Assembly: GCA_963662155.1 (NCBI GenBank)
Contig: OY759268.1
Span: 3,832,201-3,896,200, forward strand
DNA from: Lamellibrachia columna
Lineage: Eukaryota > Annelida > Polychaeta > Sabellida > Siboglinidae
DNA: 64,000 nt
Reading direction: 5' to 3'
Below are positions 11,696 to 26,750 of this stretch, one piece after another (the first letter of the stretch is position 1; each line of letters begins with the position of its first letter). A program made the translations under genes and the position numbers. The notes under the pieces are model-generated. The model worked only from the letters and a program-made list of their open reading frames with translations, was not told where the DNA came from and did no database searches.

Positions 11696-11760
11696 ATTAG
11701 TGATAAAGACGAAGAGGAAGCCAAAATCGATGAAAAGTATCGATGCCAGCTCTCGTGTGT
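11696..11760 (+). repeat. Z module, 5' half of X
   Basis: TTAGTGATAAAGACGAAGAG, AAATCGATGAAAAGTATCG, then ATGCCAGCTCTCGTG. It is the 5' half of X with GAAAAG replacing GACCGG. Copies recur near 13151, 30985, 32343, 35388 and 36838. Confidence 0.8.
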
Positions 11761-12025
11761 AAATTCTGTAGACTCCATATATTGTGATTAAATGTTTTGG
11801 GCTCCACCTCTCATGAATTACTGCTTTGAACTCCATCTCTTGAGTGTTAATATTGTGGACCCCATCTGTCGGGAGAGAATGTTGTGGACTCCATCTCTCA
11901 TGTGAAAATGTTTTGAACTCCAACTCTCATGTACGATGTACTCCATCTCTCAAGAGTAAATGCCGTGGACGCCTTCTTTCATTGTTAAATGTTGTTGGCT
12001 CCTTCTCTACATAGTAAATAGTGTG

Positions 12026-12125
12026 GACTAGTGATGAAGAAGAAGGGGAAACAAAAATATATGACCGGTATCGTTGCCAGCCTCACCCCGGACTACAGGG
12101 AAAGGAAGGAGCACAACAATTGCAT
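12026..12125 (+). repeat. X module
   Basis: GGACTAGTGATGAAGAAGAA, ATGACCGGTATCGTTGCCAG, CCTCACCCCGGACTACAGGG, then AGCACAACAATTGCAT. It is a good representative of the module. Confidence 0.85.
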
Positions 12126-13493
12126 CTCTCATGTGTACATGCTATGGACTCCATCTCTTGTCAGTAAAAGCTGTGGACTCCATCTCTTTAGAGTCTATGC
12201 TGTGGACTCCATCTATACTAACTAAATTTGTGAACTCCATTTCTTATTAGTAAAAGTTGTTCACTCCATCTCTCCCGAGTGTAAATGCTATGGACTCCAT
12301 CTTTCAAGAGAGTAAATCCTATGGACTCCATATGTCATAAATAAATGCATTATACTCCATCTGTCATTAGGTAAATGCTGTATACTTCATCTGTCATTCG
12401 TAAATCGTGTTTGCTACATCTCTCATGAGTATATGTTGTGGACACCATCTCTCATGAGTAAATGCTGTGAACTGCACCTCTCAAGAGTAAATGTTGTGGA
12501 CGCAATCTCTCAAAAATAAATACCGTATTCTCCATCTCTCATGAGTACATGCTGTTGATTCCATCTCTAATGAGTAAATATAATGTACTCGATATTTTAT
12601 AAGTAAATGCTGGGTACTCCAAAAAAATTGCTGTGGGCTGATATTTTCAGTAAATGTGGACACCATCTCTCATGAGTAAATGCTGTGTACCCCATCTCTC
12701 GTGAGTATATGTCGTGTTCTCGTTCTCTCATGATTAAATGCTGCGTAATCCATTTACCAAGAATAAATGCTGAAAACTCCATATCTCCTGGTTAAATGTC
12801 ATGTATGTCATTTCTCTTGAGAATATATTGTGAACTCCATCTCTTATGAGTAAGTGCTGTTTACGAGCTACAGGGAAAAGGAGGAAACCAAATATAGCAT
12901 CTATAGTGTGTAAATGCTATGGACTCCTTCTTCCATGAGTAAATAATGTGTTCTCCATATCTCGTCATTAAAAGCTGTGAAACCCATTTCTAGAGGGTCC
13001 AGAGTAAATGCTACGAAATCCATATCTCATGAGAATATACAGTGCACTCCATTTCTTAAGAGTAAATGCTGTGTATATCATATATTGGGAGTCAATGCTG
13101 TGGACTCCATATGTCGTAAGTGCTGTTGACTTCTCCTCTCCTTTATAAATGATGTGGACTAGTGATGAAGAAGATGGGGAAACCAAATCGACGAAAAGTA
13201 TCGATGCCAGCTCTGATATGTAAATTCTGTAGACTCCATATGTTGTGAGTAAATGTTGTGGACACCACCTCTCAGTAGAAACTGCTTTGGACTCCATCTC
13301 TTGAGAGTGAATACTGTGGACGCCGTCTGTCGGGAGAAAATGCTGTGGACTCCATCTCTCATGTGAAAATGTTGTGAACTCCAACTCTGATGGGTAAATA
13401 CCATGTACATCATATCTCAAGAATAAATGCTGTGGACGCATTCTATCATAAGTAAATTTTGTAGGCTCCGTCTCTCCTTAGTAAATGGCATGG

Positions 13494-13590
13494 ACTAGTG
13501 AAAAAGAAGGAGGGGAAAAATCAGTGACCGGTATTGTTGCCAACCTCACCACGGACTACAAGGAAAGGAAGGAACGCAACAATTGCATCT
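13494..13590 (+). repeat. X module
   Basis: Same order of blocks as at 12026, with GTGACCGGTATTGTTGCCAA and ACGGACTACAAGGAAAGGA and a small deletion in the GAAGAAGAAGGGG tract. Confidence 0.8.
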
Positions 13591-14212
13591 GTCATGTGTA
13601 AATGCTGTGGACTCCATCTCTCGTCAGCAAAAGCGATGGACACCATCTCTTGAGAGTCTGTGGACTCCATTTATATTAAATAAATTATGTGCACTCAATT
13701 TCTTAATAGTAAAACCTGTTCACTCCATCTCTCATGAGAGTAAATGCTATGGACTCCATCTGTCATAAATAAATGCCTTGTACTCCATCTGTCATTGGGT
13801 TTATGAAGTGGACTCCATCGCTCATGAGAAAATGTCTTGAGTAAATACTATATTCTCCATATCTCGTGACTAAATGCGGTGTATTCCATCTCTCAAGAGT
13901 AAATGCTGTGTATACAATCTCTAATGTGTAAATATTGTAGTTTCCATCCCTCTTGGGTAAATATTGTGATCTCCATCTCTCATTCCTAAATTCTGTTTGC
14001 TGCATCTCTCAGGAATATATGCTGTGGATACCATGTCTCTTAAATAAATGGTGTAAACTCCATCTCTCATGAGTAAATGCTATGTACTCCATATCTCAAG
14101 ATTAAATTCTGTGTACACAATATCTTAGAAGTAAATGCTGCGGACTCCATCTCTTGTGTGGACACCATATCTCGTGAGAAAGTCCTATGGACTTAACTTC
14201 TCATGAGCTGTG

Positions 14213-14283
14213 GATTAGTGAAGAAGAAGAAGGGGGAACAAATATCGATTACAGGGAAAAGAAGCAGAGCATCAATTGCATCT
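14213..14283 (+). repeat. Internally deleted X module
   Basis: GGATTAGTGAAGAAGAAGAA joins almost directly to ATTACAGGGAAAAGAAGCAG, so the GACCGG to CCCGG centre is missing. It marks the transition from class A to class B. Confidence 0.7.
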
Positions 14284-14289
14284 CTCATG

Positions 14290-17200
14290 TGTAAATGCTG
14301 TAGATTCCATTTGTAGTGAGTAAATACTGGCCATTCTATCTCTTTTGAGTAAACGCTGTGGACACCACCTGTCATGAGTAAATGCAGTGGATTGCATCTC
14401 TCCAGAGTAAATGCTGAGTACCCCATTTTTAAGTAATTGCAGTGGCCTTCATCTCCCGTGAGTAAATAATATATACACCATATATCATGAGTAAATGCTG
14501 TGGACTCCATCTCTCATAATTAAATCTCGTGTGCTCCATATATAATGAGTGAATACCGTGTTCTCCATCTCTCAACATTAAATGCCGTGTACTCCATGTC
14601 TCATTAGAAAATACAGTGTTCTACATTTCTCATGAGTAAATTGTGTGGACTCCATCTCTTATGAGTACATATCTTGAACTCCAACTCTCATTGGTAAATG
14701 CAGTTTACTCCAACTGTCATGAGTATATGGTGTTGACTCCATCTTTCTAGAGTAAATGCTTCGGACTCCATCTCTTGTGAGTAAATGTTGTGAACTCAAT
14801 ATCTCACGAGTAACTGCTTTGGACTTCATCTCCTGTTATTGAATACTGTGTACCCCATCTCTCAAGAGTAAACGCTGTTTGTTCCTTCTCTCATAATTAC
14901 ATGTCGTGTATTCCTTCTCTAGTGAGTAAATGCTGTGTACTACGTATGTTGTGGGTTTCACCTCTTTTGATTCAATGCTGTGGAGGCCACCTCTCATGAA
15001 TAAATGCTGTTGACCCCATCCCTCATGAGTCAATGTTGTGGACTTAATTTCTCATGAGAAAAAACCGTGTACTCCATGTATTTTGAGTAAATGTTGTACA
15101 CTCCATTTCTCATTAGTAAATTCTGATGGTGCATCCCCATATTTTATGAGTAAATGCTGTGAAACCCATATCTCAAGAGTAAAGACTGTGGACACCATCT
15201 GTTCTGAGTAAATACTGTAATCTCCATCTCTCATGAGTAAATGCTGTGTACTCCTTCTCTCAAGATTAAATGTTGTGTACACAATCTCTAATGTGTGTCT
15301 GATGTGGACTCCATTTCTGATTAGCAATGGCAGTGGACTCCAATTCTCATCAGTAAATTCTGTATAATCCATCTCTCATGAGTAATTGATGTGAAATCCA
15401 TCTCTAATGAGTAAATATCATATACTCGACCTTTTTTTAGTAAATGTTGTGCACTCGGTCACTCATGAGTATATTTTGTTGACTCCATATCTCAAGAGAA
15501 AATGCTGTAGACTCCATCTCTTGGAAGTCAATGCTATGGACTCCATATCTTTTCAGTAAGTGTGGACACCATCTCTTGAGAGTCAATGCTTTGGACTGCA
15601 TCAGTCGTTAGAAAATGTTGTGGATTCCATCTCTTGGAAATCAATTCTATGGACTCCATATCTTGTCAATAAGCGTGGACTCCATCTATCATGAGTAAAT
15701 TGTGTGTATACCATCTCTCATGTGTAAATGCTGTAGACTCCATCTGTTGTGAGTAAATACTGGCCATTCCAACTCTTATGATTAAATGCTGTGTACACCA
15801 CCTGTCATGAGTAAATACAGTGGATTGCATTTCTCCAGAGTAAATGCTGAGTACCCCATTTTTCAGTAATTGCAGTGGGCTCCATCTCTCGTGAGTAAAT
15901 ACTATAAACACCATCTCTCATGAGTAAATGCTGTGGACTCCATCTCTCATTATTAAATGTCGTGTGCTCCATCTCTCATTAGTAAATGCTGTTTACCCCA
16001 TTTCTCATTAATAAATACCGTGTTCTCCATTTCTCAGCAGTAAATTGTGTGGACTCCATTATGAGTGCATATATTGAACTCCATCTCTCTTTAGTAAATG
16101 CAGTTTACTCCAACTGTCATGAGTATATGTTGTGGAATCCATATTTCTAGACTAAATGCTGCGGACTCCATCTCTTGTGAGTAAATGTAGTGGACTCCAT
16201 ATCTCACGAGAAACTGCTTTGGACTCCATCTCTTGACATTGAATATTGTGTATTCCATCTCTCAAGAGTAAACACTGCTCACTCCTACTCTCATAAGTAC
16301 ATGTTGTGCACTCATTCTCTCATGAGTAAATGCTGCGTACTCCGTATGCTGTGGGTATCACCTCTTTTGAGTAAATGCTGTGGAGGCCTCCTCTCATAAG
16401 TAAATGCTGTGGACCCCATCCCTCATGAGTCAACGCTGTGGACTTCATCTCTCATAAGAAAAAAACCGTGAACTCCATGTATCTTGAGTAAATGTTGTGT
16501 ACTCCATCTATCATAAGTAAATTCTGTGGAATCCATGTTAAAATATTGTCAACTCCAAATCTCGAGACAAAATACTAAATACTCCGTCTCTCATGAGTAA
16601 ATGCCGTGGACTCCATATATCATAAGTAAATGCCTTCTACTTCTCCGTCTCTCATGAATAAATGCTGTATACCCCATCCCTCAGGAGTCAATGCTGTGGG
16701 CTTCATCTCTCATAAGAAAAAACTTGTACTCCTTGCTTCTTGAGTAAATTTTGTGTACTACATCTATCATCACTAAATTCTGTGGAATCCTTGTGAAAAT
16801 ATTGTCAACTCCAAATCTCGTGACAAAATATCACCTACTCCGTCTCTCATGAGTAAATACCGTGTCCTCCATCTCCCATGAGTAAATGTTGTGTGCCTAA
16901 TCTCTCAAAAGTAAATTCAGTAGAATCCATCTGTCATGAGTATATGCTGTGTTTTCCATCTCATATGAGTAAATACTGTAATCTCCATCTCTCATAAGTA
17001 AATGCTATGTACTCCATCTCTCAAGATTAAATGTTGTGTACACAATCTCTAATGTGTGACTGGTATGGACTCCATTACTGATGAGGAAATGCAGTGGATT
17101 CCAATTCTCATCAGTAAATTCTGTGTACTCCATCTCTCATGAGTAATTGATGTGAAATCCACCTCTAATGAGTATATATCATATACTCGACCATTTATAA

Positions 17201-20200
17201 GTAAATGTTGTATACTCATTCTCTCATGAATATATTTTGTTGACTCAATATCTCAAGAGAAAATGCTGTGGACTCCATCTCTTGGAAATCAATGCTGTGG
17301 ACTCAATATCTTGTCAGTAAGTGTGGACTCCATCTCTCATGAGTAAATGCTGTGTATACCATCACTAATGTGTAAATGCTGTAGACCCCATCTGTTGTGA
17401 GTAAATACTGGCCATTCCATCTCTTTTGAGTAAATGCTCTGGACACAACCTGTCATGAGTAAATGCAGTGGATTGCATATCTCCAGAGTTAATACTGAGA
17501 ACCCCATTTTTCAGTAATTGCAGTGGACTCCATCTCTCGTGAGTGAATGCTATCTACACTATCTCTCATGAGTAAATGTTGTGGACTCCATCTCTTATAA
17601 TCATATGTCGTGTACTCCATATACAGTGAGTAAATATCGTGTTCTCCATCTCTCATTAGTAAATGCTGTTTAACCCATTTCTCATAAGTAAATACCGTGT
17701 TCTCCATTTCTCAGCAGTAAATTGTGTGGACTCCAATTCTTTTGAGTGCATATCTTGAACTACATCTCTCATTGGCAAATGCAGTTTACTCCAACTGTCA
17801 TGAGCATATGTTGTGGACTCCATCTTTCTAGATTAAATGCTGCGGACTCCATCTCTTGTGATTAAGTGTTGTGGACCCAATATCTCACGAGTAACTGCTT
17901 TGGACTCCATCTCTTGACATTGAATACTGTGTGATCCATCTCTCAAGAGTAAATGCTGTTTACTCCTTCTCTCATAAGCACATGTCGAGTACTCCTTATC
18001 TAATGAGTAAATGCTTTGTACTCCTTATGATGTTGGTTTCACCTGTTGGCGTAAATGCTGTGGAGGCCACTTCTCATGAGTAAATGCTGTGGACCCCATC
18101 CCTCATGAGTCAATGCTGTGGACTTCATCTCTCATGAGACAAAACCGTGAATTCCATGTATCTTGGGAAAATGTTGTGTACTCCATCTATCATGAGTAAA
18201 TTCTGTGGAATCCATGTTAAAATATTGTCAACTCCAAATCTCGAGACAAAATACTACCTACTCCGTCTCTCTTGAGTAAATACTTCATCTCTTGAGAGTC
18301 AATGCTTTGGACTGCATCAATCGTTACAAAATGCTGTGGACTCCATATCTTGGAAATCAATGCTATGGACTCCATATCTTGTCAGTAAGTGTGGACTCCA
18401 TCTCTCATGAGTAAATGCTGTGTATACCATCTCTAATGTGTAAATGCTGTAGATTTTATATGTTGTGAGTAAATACTGGCCATTCCATCTCTTTTGAGTA
18501 AATGCTGTGGACACCACCTGTCTTGAGTAAATGCAGTGGATTTCATCTCTCCAGAGTAAATGCTGAGAACCCCAATTTGTATTAATTGCAGTGGACTCCA
18601 TCATTCGTGAGTAAATACTATATACACCATATCTCATGAGTAAATGCTGTGAACTCCATCTTTTAAGAGTACACGCTGTTTACTCCTTCCCTCATAAGTA
18701 CATGACGTGTACTCCTTCTCTCATGAGTAAATGCTATATACTCCGTATAGTGTCGGTTTCACCTCTTTTGAGTAAATGCTGTGGATACCATTTCCCATGA
18801 GTAAATTCTATGGAACCCATCCTCATCAGTCAATGTTGTGCTTCATCTCTCATGAGAAAAAACCGTGTACTCCATGTATCTTGCTTAAATGTTGTGTTAG
18901 TCAAAAGTACATTCTGTGGAATCCATCTCTCATGAGTATATGCTGTATTTTTAATCTCTCAAAAATAAATTATGTTTACCCCATCTCAAATGAGTAAATA
19001 TTGTAAACTCCATCTGCATTTGTAAATTCTGTTGGTGCATCTTTAATTAGTATATGCTGTGGACACCATATCTCATGAGTAAATGCTGTGAAACCCATCT
19101 CTCAAGAGTAAAGGTTGTGGACGCCAACTCTTATAAATAAATATTGTAATCTCCATCTCTCGTGAGTAAATGTTGTGTACTCCATCTGTCAAGATTAAAT
19201 GTTGTATACACAAACTCTAAAGTGTAACTGGTGTGGTCTCCATTTCTGATGAGTAAATGCAATGGACCCCATTTCTCATTAGTACATTCTGTGTACTCCA
19301 TCTCTCATGAGTAATTGATGTGAAATCCATCTCTAATGAGTAAATATCATATACTAGATCTTTTATTAGTAAATGTTGTGTACTCGGTCTCTCAAAAGTA
19401 TATTTTGTGGACTCCATCTCTCAGGGGAAAATGTTGTGGACTCCAAATCTTGGAAGTCAATGCTATGGACTCCATATCTTTTTAGTAAGTGTGGACACCA
19501 TCTCTTGAGAGTCAATACTTTGGACTGCATCAGTCGTAAAAAAATGCTGTGGATTCCATCTCTTGGAAATCAATGCTATGGACTCCATATCTTTTCAATA
19601 AGTGTGGACTCCATATCTGATGAATAAATGCTGTGTTTACCATCTCTCATGTGTAAATGCTGTAGACTCCATATGTTGTGAATAAATACTGGCCATTCCA
19701 TCTCCATGTTGTGAATAAATACTGTGGAGGCCACCTCTCATGTGTAACTATTGTGGACCAAATCCCTCATGAGTCAATGCTGTGCTTCATCTCTCATTAC
19801 AAAAAACGGGTACTCCATGTATCTTGAGTAAATGTTGTATACTCCATCAATCATGAGTAAATTCTGTGGAATCCATGTGAAAATATTGTCAACTCCAAAT
19901 CTCTTGACAAAATTCTACCTACTCCGTCTCTCATGAGTAAATGCATTAGCCTCCATATCTAATAAATGAATACTTTCTACTCCAAATCTCAGGAGTAAAT
20001 ACCGTGTCCTCCATCTCCCATGAGTAAATGTTGTTGACTCCAAATCTTGGAAGTCAATGCTATGGACTCCATATCTTTTCAGTAAATATGGACACCATCT
20101 CTTGAGAGTCAATGCTTTGGACTACATCAGTCGTTACAAAATGCTGTTGACTCCATCTCTTGGAAATCAAAGCTATGGACTCCATATCTTGTCAGTAAGT

Positions 20201-23200
20201 GTGGTCTCCATCTCTGATGAGTAAATGCCGTGTTTTCCATCGTTCATGTGAAAAATGCTGTAGATTCCATCTGTTGTGAGTAAATACTGGCCATTCCATC
20301 TCTTATGAGTAAATGCTCTGGATACCACCAGTCGTTAGTAAATGCAGTGGATTGCAACTCTCCAGAGTAAATGCTGAGTACCCCATTTTTCATTAATTAC
20401 AGTGGATTTCATCTCTCGTGAATAAATGTAGTGTGCTTCATATATAATGAGTAAATATCGTGTTGTCCACTTCTCATTATTAAATTCTGTGTACTCCATC
20501 TCTAATTAGTTAATACCGTTTTCACCATTTCTCATCAGTAAATTTTTTGAAATCCATCTCTCATAAATAATTGATGTGAAATCCATCTCTAATTAGTAAA
20601 TATCGTATTATTCTATCTTTTATAAGTAAATGTTGTGTACTCGGACTCTCTTGAGTATATTTTTTGGACTCCATCTCTCAAAAGAAAATGCTGTGGACTC
20701 CATATCTTGGAAGTCAATGCTAAGGACTCCATATCTTTTCAGTAAATGTGGACACCTTCTCTTGAGAGTGAATGCTTTGGACTGCATCAGTCGTTAGAAA
20801 ATGCTGTGGACTCCATCTCTTGGAAATCAATACAATGGACTCCATATATTTTCAGTCAGTGTGGACACCATCTCTGATGAGTAAATGCTGTGTTTAGCAA
20901 CTTTCTTGTGTAAATCCTGTAGACTCCATCTGTTGTGAGTAAATTCTGGCCATTCCATCTCTTATGAATAAATGCTGTGGATACCACCTGTCATTAGTAA
21001 ATGCAGTGGACTCCATCTCTCGTGAGTAAATAATATATACACTTATGAGTAAATGCTGTGGACTTCATCTCTCATAATTAAATGTCCTGTGTCCATATAT
21101 CAAGAGTAAATATATTTTTTTCTCTATCTCTCATTAGTAAATGCTGTTTACCCAATTTCTCATTAGTAAATACCGTGTTCTACATTAAATGCCGTGTACT
21201 CCATCTCTTATTAGAAAATACCGTGTTCTACATTACTCATCAGTAAATTGTGTGGACTCCATCTCTTATAAGTACAAATCTTGAACTCCATCTTTCATTG
21301 GTAAAAGCAGTTTACTCCAACTGCCATGAGTAAATGTTGTGGACTCCATCTTTCTAGACTGAATGCTGCGGACTCCATCTCTTGTGTGTAAATGTTGTGG
21401 ACTCCATATCTCACGAGTAACTGCTTTGGAATCCATCTCTTGACATTGAATACTGTGTATTCCATCTCTCAAGAATAAACGCTGTTTACTCCTTCTCTCA
21501 TGTGTAAATGCTGTGCATTCCATCTTCCCAGATTAAATGTTGTGTACACAATCTTTACAATGTAACTGGTGTGGACCCCATTTCTGATGAGTAAATGCAG
21601 TGGATTCCGTTTCTCATCAGTAAATGTTGTGTACTCCATCTCTTTTGAGTAATTGATGTGAAATCCATTTCTAATGAGTAAATATCATATTCGCCATCTT
21701 TTATTAGTAAATGTTGGGTACTCGGTCTCTCATTAGTGTATTTTGTGGACACCATCTCTTGAGAGCCAATGCTTTGGACTGCATCAGTCGTTAGAAAATG
21801 CTGTGGACTCCATCTCTTGGAAGTCAATGCTATGGACTCCATATCTTTTCAGTAAGTGTGGATTCCATATCTGATGAGTAAATGCTGTGTTTTCAAACTC
21901 TCATGTGTAAATCCTGTGGACTCCATCTGTTGTGAGTAAATCCTGGCAATTCCATCTCTTATGAGTAAACGCTGTGGATCCCACCTGTCATTAGTAAATG
22001 CAGTGGACTCTATCTCTCATCAATAACATATACACCATCTCTCATGAGTAAATACTGTGGACTTCATCTCTCATAATTAAATATCATATGCTCCATATAT
22101 AATGAGTAAATATTGTTTTTTCCATCTCTCAATATAAAATGCTGTCTACTCCAACTCTCATTAGAAAATACCGTGTTCTACATTACTCATCAGGAAATTG
22201 TGTGGACTCCATCTCTGATGAGTCCATATCTTGAACTCCATCTCTCATTGGTAAATGCAGTTTACTTCAACTGTCATAAGTATATGTTGTGGACTCTATC
22301 TTTCTAGACTAAATGCTGCGGACTCTATCTCTTGTGAGTAAATGTTGTGGACTCCATATCTCACGAGTAATTGCTTTGGACTCCATCTCTTGACAATGAA
22401 TACTGTGTATTCCATCTCTCAAGAATAAACGCGTGTTTTCCTTCTCTCATAAGTACATGTCGTGTATTCCTTCTCTCATGAGTAAATGCTGTGTACTCTG
22501 TATGCTGTGGGTTTCATCTCTTTTGTGTAAATGCTGTGGAGGCCACCTCTCATGAATAAATGCTGTGGACCCTATCCCTCACTAGTCAATGCTGTGAGCT
22601 TCATCTCTCATGAAACCGTGTACTCCATGCATATTGAGTAAATGTTGTGTACTCCATCAATCATGAGTATATTCTGTGAAATAAATGGGAAAATATTGTC
22701 AACTCCAAATCTGGTGACAAAATACTATCTACTCCGTCTCTCATGATTAAATGCACTTGACTCTACATATCATAAATAAATGCCTTCCACTCCATATCTC
22801 ATAAGTACATACAGTGTCCTCCATATCCCATGAGTATATGCTGTGTGCCCAATTAGTCAAGAGTACATTGTGTGGAGTACATTTCTCAGAGATATATGCT
22901 GTGTTTTCCATCTCTCAAAATTAAATACTCTGTACCCCATCTCAAATGAGTAAATATTATAAACTCCATGTTTCATTCGTAAATTATGTTGGTGCTTCTC
23001 TCATTAGTATATGATGTGTACAACATATCTCATGAGAAAATGCTGTGAAACACATCTCTCAAGGTTAAAGGCTGTCGACGCCATCTCTTATGAGTAAATA
23101 CTGTAATCTCCATCTCTCATGAGTAAATGATGTGTACTCCATCTCTCAAGATTAAATGTTGTGTGCACAATCTCTAATGTATAACTGGTGTGGACTCCAT

Positions 23201-26200
23201 TTGTGATGAGTAAATGCAGTGGATTCCGTTTCTCATCAGTAAATTTTGTGTACTCCATCTCTCATGAGTAATTGATGTGAAATCCATCTCTAATGAGCAA
23301 ATATCATATTCGCGATCTTTTATTAGTAAATGTTGGGTACTCGGTCTCTCATGAGTGTATTTTGTGGACACCATCTCTTGAGAGCCAATGCTTTGGACTG
23401 CATCAGTCTTTAGAAAATGCTGTGGACTCCATCTCTTGGAAGTCAATGCTATGGACTCCATATCTTTTCAGTAAGTGTGGATTCCATATCTGATGAGTAA
23501 ATGCTGTGTTTTCAAACTCTCATGTGTAAATCCTGTGGACTCCATCTGTTGTGAGTAAATCCTGGCAATTCCATCTCTTATGAGTAAATGCTGTGGATAC
23601 CACCTTTCATTAGTAAATGCAGTGGACTCTATCTCTCATCAATAACATATACACCATCTCTCATGAGTAAATACTGTGGACTTCATCTCTCATAATTAAA
23701 TATCATATGCTCCATATATAATGAGTAAATATCGTTTTCTCCATCTCTCAATATAAAATGCTGTCTACTCCAACTCTCATTAGAAAATACCGTGTTCTAC
23801 ATTACTCATCAGGAAATTGTGTGGACTCCATCTCTGATGAGTCCATATCTTGAACTCCATCTCTCATTGGTAAAGTAAGTTTACTTCAACTGTCATAAGT
23901 ATATGTTGTGGACTCTATCTTTCTACACTAAATGCTGCGGACTCTATCTCTTGTGTGTAAATGTTGTGGACTCCATATTTCACGAGTAATTGCTTTGGAC
24001 TCCATCTCTTGACAATGAATACTGTGTATTCCATCTCTCAAGAATAAACGCCTGTTCTCCTTCTCTCATAAGTACATGTCGTGTACTCCTTCTCTCATGA
24101 GTAAATGCTGTGTACTCTGTATGCTGTGGGTTTTATCTCTTTTGTGTAAATGCTGTGGAGGCCACCTCTCATGAATAAATGCTGTTGACCTCATCCCTCA
24201 CTAGTCAATGCTGTGGGCTTCATCTCTCATGAAACCGTGTACTCCATGCATATTGAGTAAATGTTGTGTACTCCATCAATCATGAGTATATTCTGTAAAA
24301 TAGATGGGAAAATATTGTCAACTCCAAATCTGGTGACAAAATACTATCTACTCCGTCTCTCATGATTAAATGCAGTTGACTCTATATATCATAAATGAAT
24401 GCCTTCCAATCCATATCTCATAAGTACATACAGTGTCCTCCATATCCCATGAGTATATGCTGTGTGCCCAATTAGTCAAGAGTACATTGTGTGGAGTACA
24501 GTTCTCATGGATATATGCTGTGTTTTCCATCTCTCAAAATTAAATACTGTGTACACCATCTCAAATGAGTAAATATTATAAACTCCATCTTTCATTCGTA
24601 AATTATGTTGGTGCTTCTCTCATTAGTATATGATGTGTACAACATATCTCATGAGAAAATGCTGTGAAACACATCTCTCAAGGTTAAAGGCTGTCGACGC
24701 CATCTCTTATGAGTAAATACTGTAATCTCCATCTCTCATGAGTAAATGATGTGTACTCCATCTCTCAAGATTAAATGTTGTGTGCACAATCTCTAATGTA
24801 TAACAGGTGTGGACTCCAATTCCAATTCTCACCAGTAAATTCTATGTACTCCATCTCCCATGAGTAATTTATATGAAATCCATCTGTAATGAGTAAATAT
24901 CATATACTCTATTTTTTATCAGTAAATGTTGTGTATTCGGTCTCTCATGAGTATATTTTGTAGATCCATTTCTCAAGATAATATTCTGTCGACTCCATAT
25001 CTTGGAAGTCAATGCTATGGACTCCATATCTTTTCAGTAAGTGTGGACACCATCTCTTGAGAGTCAATGCTTTGGACTGCATCAGTCGTTACAAAATGCT
25101 GTGGACTCCATCTCTTGGAAATCAAAGCTATGGACTTCATATATTGTCAGTAAGTGTGGTCTCCATCTCTGATGAGTAAATGCTGTGTTTTCCATATCTC
25201 ATGTGTAAATGCTGTATACTCCATCTGTTGTGAGTAAATACTGGCCATTCCATCTCTTATGAGTAAATGATGTGGATACCACCAGTCATTAGTAAATGCA
25301 GTGGATTGCATCTCTCCAGAGTAAATGCTGAATACCCCATTTTTCGTGAATAAATATCGTGTGCTTCATATATAATGAGTAAATATCGTGTTCTCCATTT
25401 CTCGTTATTAAATTCTGTGCACTCCATCTCTCATTAGTAAATACCATTTTCTCCATTTCTCTTCAGTAAATTGTGTGGACTCCATCTCTTATGAGTACAT
25501 ATCTTGAACTCCATCTCTCATTGGTTAATGCAGTTTACTCCAACTGTCATGAGTATATGTTGTGGACTCCATCTCTTGTGAGTAAATGTTGTGGACTCCA
25601 TATCTCACGAGTAACTGCTTTGGACTCCATCTTTTGATATTGAATATTGTGTACTTCATCTCTCAAGAGTAAAAGCTGATTACTCCTCCTCTCTTTAGTA
25701 CATGTCGTGTACTCCTTCTCTCATGAGTAAATGGTTTGTACTCCGTATAGTGTGGGTTTGAACTCGTTTGTGTAAATGCTTTTGAGGCAACCTCTCATGA
25801 ATAAATGCTGTAGACCCCATCCCTCATGAGTCAATGCTGTGGGCTTCATCTTTCATGAGAAAAATCTTGTAATCCATGCATCTTGAGTAAATTTTGTGTA
25901 CTACATCTATCATCACTAAATTCTGTGGAAACCTTGTGAAAATATTGTCAACTCCAAATCTCGTGACAAAATATTACCTACTCCGTCTCTCATGAGTCAA
26001 AGCAGTGAACTCCATATCTCATAAATAAATGCCTTCTACTCCATATCTCATGAGTAAATACCGTGGCCGCCATCTCCCATGAGTAAATGCTGTGTGCCCA
26101 ATCTCTCAAGAGTACATTCTGTGGAATCCATCTCTCATGACTATGCTGTATTTTCCAACTCTCAAAAATAAATGCTGTTTACCCCATCTCAAATGAATAA

Positions 26201-26750
26201 ATCTTGTAAACTCCATCTCTCATTCGTAAATTATGTTGGTGCATCTCTCATTAGTATATGCTGTGGACACCATATCTCATGAGTAAATGCTGTGGAACCC
26301 ATCTCTCAAGAATAAAGGCTGTGGACGCCATTTCTTTTGAGTTTCCATCTCTCATGAGTAAATGCTGTGTACTCCATCTCTCAAGATTAAATGTTGTGTA
26401 CACAATCTTTGAAGTGTAACTGGTGTGGTCTCCTTTTCTGATGAGTAAATGCAGTGGACTCCATTTCTCATCAGTAAATTCTGTGTACTCCATCTCTCAT
26501 GAGTAATTGATGTGAAATCCATCTCTAATAAGTAAATATCATATACTCAACCTTTTATCAGTAAATATTGTGTACTCGGTCTTTCATTAGTATATTTTGT
26601 TGACTCCATATCTCAAGAGAAAATGCGGCCACCATCTCTTGAGAGTCAATGCTTTGGACTGCATCAGTCGTTTCAAAATGCTGTGGACTCTATCTGTTGT
26701 GAGTAAATACTGGTCATTCTATCTCTTATGAATACATGCAGTGGACTCCA
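14290..26750 (+). repeat. Class B domain of the array (no X/Y/Z modules)
   Basis: A different multi-unit marker repeats here: CCATCTGTTGTGAGTAAATA, then CTGGCCATTCCATCTCTT, later TGCATCTCTCCAGAGTAAAT and GCTGAGTACCCCATTTTTCA. The GGCCATTCC-like tag lies near 14327, 15757, 17408, 18477, 19690, 20290, 20950, 21950, 23568, 25245 and 26713. Spacing is irregular at 0.6-1.68 kb. No X, Y or Z module occurs in this 12.5 kb. Confidence 0.75.
21565..24800 (+). repeat. Recent tandem duplication of 1,619 bp within class B
   Basis: The block from about 21565 to 23183 is repeated at about 23184 to 24800 with few differences. The TGGATTCCG tag lies at 21601 and 23220, and runs such as TCAATAACATATACACC and AAATCCTGGCAATTCC occur in both. 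This is much closer identity than between other class B blocks, so the event is recent. Confidence 0.85.

Larger units (their letters stand above)
10590..14290 (+). repeat. Class A domain of the array (X-Y-Z higher-order repeat)
   Basis: The modules appear in the order X 10786, Y 11193, Z 11696, X 12026, Y 12863, Z 13151, X 13494, with a shortened X at 14213. X-to-X distances are about 1.24 and 1.47 kb. The right boundary with class B is gradual, within about 300 bp. Confidence 0.8.
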